Shown here: in pieces, positions 6,918 to 8,423 of the stretch
How the letters are laid out: each line of letters opens with the position of its first letter
How positions within the stretch are numbered: position 1 is the first letter of the stretch
Source of the DNA: Candidatus Fermentibacterota bacterium
GTDB lineage: Bacteria > Fermentibacterota > Fermentibacteria > Fermentibacterales > JCC-6
NCBI GenBank assembly: GCA_030607835.1
Contig: JAUWJE010000069.1
Coordinates: 1-8,423 of the forward strand
DNA length: 8,423 nucleotides
Reading direction: 5' to 3'
Notes under the pieces: model-generated
Databases searched by the model: none
Told to the model about the DNA's origin: nothing
The model's input: only the letters and a program-made list of their open reading frames with translations
Position numbers and translations under genes: made by a program

Positions 6918-7157
6918 TACACAATCACGATCGAAAATAATGAATACAGCGTTTCATGCATCAGAATCCCTCGTCATAGCCCGGATACGTGCACAGAGTG
7001 CGTAAATTTGATACTTATGGATAGATTGCATGTGATTCTGTTGAAGTCAAGCCGATCAGAGCCGGGGATATCATTTCAAAGCTTCTTGACGACACTGATT
7101 ATCTGTTCTCTATTATGTATAGGATTATTTAATTCCTGGATCTAAGATTCAGGAAGA
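6918..7157. other. Divergent intergenic region
   Basis: This 240-base stretch separates the minus-strand propeller gene from the plus-strand GGDEF gene and should hold promoters for both. A candidate plus-strand promoter is listed separately; I found no convincing minus-strand -35/-10 pair. A short imperfect hairpin (GCAC-AGA-GTGC within about 6991-7001) is visible but too weak to name. An open frame from GTG 6912 to 7145 crosses it and is not supported as a gene. Confidence 0.5.
7086..7116 (+). promoter_or_regulatory. Candidate promoter of the receiver-GGDEF gene
   Basis: TTGACG (7086-7091; 5 of 6 to the -35 consensus) is followed by TCTATT after 17 bases (7109-7114; 4 of 6) or by TATTAT after 19 bases (7111-7116; 5 of 6). 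Transcription would begin around 7122, about 35 bases before the ATG at 7158. A weaker alternative is TTGCAG (7197-7202), 17 bases, then TTTAAT (7220-7225), which would exclude that ATG. Confidence 0.35.
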
Positions 7158-8423
7158 ATGATCTGTCCGATATTTGAATATCGCCAGTATGCGAATTTGC
7201 AGTTAAGTATCCGGATTTATTTAATTATAGAATGTGAAGGTAGCACAATAGACCCTTCATTGAGCCTGCTGCTGATCGAAAACAATCTTAAGGATGCCAG
7301 ATCTATTCGGAAGATTCTGAAGAAAATCAGTACTGATCAATTCCACATCGAAAGAGTGGAGTCCCTTGATGCCGCATTGAAAAGAATATCAAATGGTTCA
7401 TTTGATGTAATCATATCAGGCTTAAGTCTTCCTGGCAGCTCATGTAGTGAAACAACGTTCGAAATATGTCGAGCAGACACGAAGATTCCACTCATAGTCC
7501 TCGCCGAACTTGATGATGAAAAGCTGGAACTCAACTGTATTAAAGCAGGTGCACAGGACTATCTCGCAAAAAACAAACTTGATCCGGAAACTCTTTCTCG
7601 AGCTATTCGACATTCCATAGAACGAAAACATCTTGACTGGCAGCTGCGTCTTGCCAGACGCAGGCTGAGAATACTTCATGATGCCGGTTCAAAACTTGAA
7701 ACCTGCACAATGAAAAATAAAGCATTCAAGATTGCGATAAAAGCAGCGGAATTGCTCCTGAATACAGCCCTGTACCAGATATTCCAGGAAAAGGATGGTA
7801 TACTTATCACAGTAGCGACTTCTCCGGAGTTGAGTGATCGAATCGGCAGCGAGACAGATCTCGATTTTGGTCTTACCGGTATGACCTTTTCGGAAAAACG
7901 AACCTTTCAATTTGAAAGCCATGATGATGACATACCCGGTAGTGAAGCTTTCGATGATGTGTTCAGATCAGGCATTACGATTCCGATCGCATCAGAAGCA
8001 GTATTCCAGGTTCTCTCAAGAGAACCCGCAGCATTCACCAATGATGACACGGATATGTTTGAAATGCTTTCAGGACATCTTACAGGAACCATCGAGAGAA
8101 TCACTCTTGAGCGGAAACTGAGAAATCTGGCCATCCATGATTCTCTTACAGGAGTATTCAACCGGAATTTTTTTCAGATAGCCATAACCCGCGAGAAACT
8201 ACGCGCTGAAAGGTACAACAGCAGGATTGGATTCCTGATTGCTGACATAGACAATTTCAAACAGATAAATGATCTCTATGGACATCAAACCGGCGACAGA
8301 ATCCTGAAGGAAGTTGCTGCTTTTCTGAGTAATTGCATAAGAGAAACAGATTACCTGATTCGTTACGGAGGGGATGAATTCCTTATTAATCTGATAGAAA
8401 CAGGACAGACAGCAGTAATAGTA
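7158..8423 (+). CDS. Diguanylate cyclase with degenerate receiver and GAF-like domain (3' end outside the window)
   Basis: The frame is open from 7146 to the window edge (422 codons from ATG 7158). Domains in order: a receiver-like domain (about residues 35-155), a linker helix, a GAF-like sensor domain (about 180-315), and a GGDEF domain from about 327 that is cut off. The GGDEF part has HDSLTGVFNRN, ADIDNFKQINDLYGH (metal-site Asp363), an intact GGDEF signature at 404-408, and an RETD (395-398) placed five residues before it, which fits the product-inhibition I-site. It should convert two GTP to cyclic di-GMP in the cytoplasm. The receiver lacks the phosphorylatable Asp (Gly88 in FDVIISGLSLPG), has E41-N42-N43 for the acidic pair, and Ala116 for Thr/Ser; only Lys138 remains. 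The start is uncertain: residues 1-34 do not look like domain sequence, and the ATG's ribosome site (AGGA) is too close. Confidence 0.88.
   Translation, partial: MICPIFEYRQYANLQLSIRIYLIIECEGSTIDPSLSLLLIENNLKDARSIRKILKKISTDQFHIERVESLDAALKRISNGSFDVIISGLSLPGSSCSETTFEICRADTKIPLIVLAELDDEKLELNCIKAGAQDYLAKNKLDPETLSRAIRHSIERKHLDWQLRLARRRLRILHDAGSKLETCTMKNKAFKIAIKAAELLLNTALYQIFQEKDGILITVATSPELSDRIGSETDLDFGLTGMTFSEKRTFQFESHDDDIPGSEAFDDVFRSGITIPIASEAVFQVLSREPAAFTNDDTDMFEMLSGHLTGTIERITLERKLRNLAIHDSLTGVFNRNFFQIAITREKLRAERYNSRIGFLIADIDNFKQINDLYGHQTGDRILKEVAAFLSNCIRETDYLIRYGGDEFLINLIETGQTAVIV

Noticed and set aside
6912..7145. Plus-strand 77-codon open frame from GTG with a hydrophobic C-terminal segment
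   Set aside because: It begins inside the start of the divergent propeller gene, lacks a ribosome binding site, resembles no family I know, and covers the region where promoters are expected.
7203..7231. Second -10-like element TATAGA (7226-7231) with TTAAGT (7203-7208) before the GGDEF gene
   Set aside because: Both hexamers are weak matches in an AT-rich stretch where such matches are expected by chance.

Overview
The window looks like a chromosomal segment from a diderm (Gram-negative-type) bacterium of moderate GC. It carries the C-terminal part of a LolC/LolE-type lipoprotein-releasing permease, which implies an outer membrane, and a Tat-exported phosphoesterase. Tightly packed, overlapping genes and the mixed gene content would fit an uncultured anaerobic lineage, but I cannot name a phylum from the sequence. 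I see no RNA gene, CRISPR array, insertion sequence or phage gene.

Layout: (1) Bases 1-2386, + strand, hold a translationally coupled envelope operon: the 3' part of a LolC/E-like ABC permease, a secreted transglutaminase-like protein starting at TTG, and a Tat-signal metallophosphoesterase. Each junction is a 4-base stop/start overlap. (2) Bases 2408-5917, - strand, hold a complete three-gene biotin-dependent acyl-CoA carboxylase operon, read as carboxyltransferase, then biotin carboxylase, then biotin carrier. It converges on the first operon with a 21-base gap. (3) Bases 5985-6917, - strand, encode an exported six-bladed beta-propeller of unknown role, with a candidate sigma70-type promoter for the carboxylase operon just downstream of it. 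(4) Bases 6918-7157 are a divergent intergenic region. (5) From 7158 to the window end, + strand, lies a cytoplasmic receiver-GAF-GGDEF protein, cut by the window edge.

How they work together: the carboxylase genes make one enzyme, most probably propionyl-CoA carboxylase feeding methylmalonyl-CoA/succinyl-CoA metabolism, with broader acyl-CoA use possible. The first operon suggests lipoprotein transport and cell-envelope processing. The GGDEF protein should make cyclic di-GMP, but its receiver domain has lost the phosphoacceptor aspartate, so it is unlikely to be switched by ordinary phosphorelay.

Most of the window is recognisable biology. The items most worth a second look are the degenerate receiver on the diguanylate cyclase and its unclear start codon, the cryptic transglutaminase triad in the Lol-type operon, the split carboxylase alpha chain with its 29-base overlap, and the Ile at the substrate-specificity position of the carboxyltransferase.
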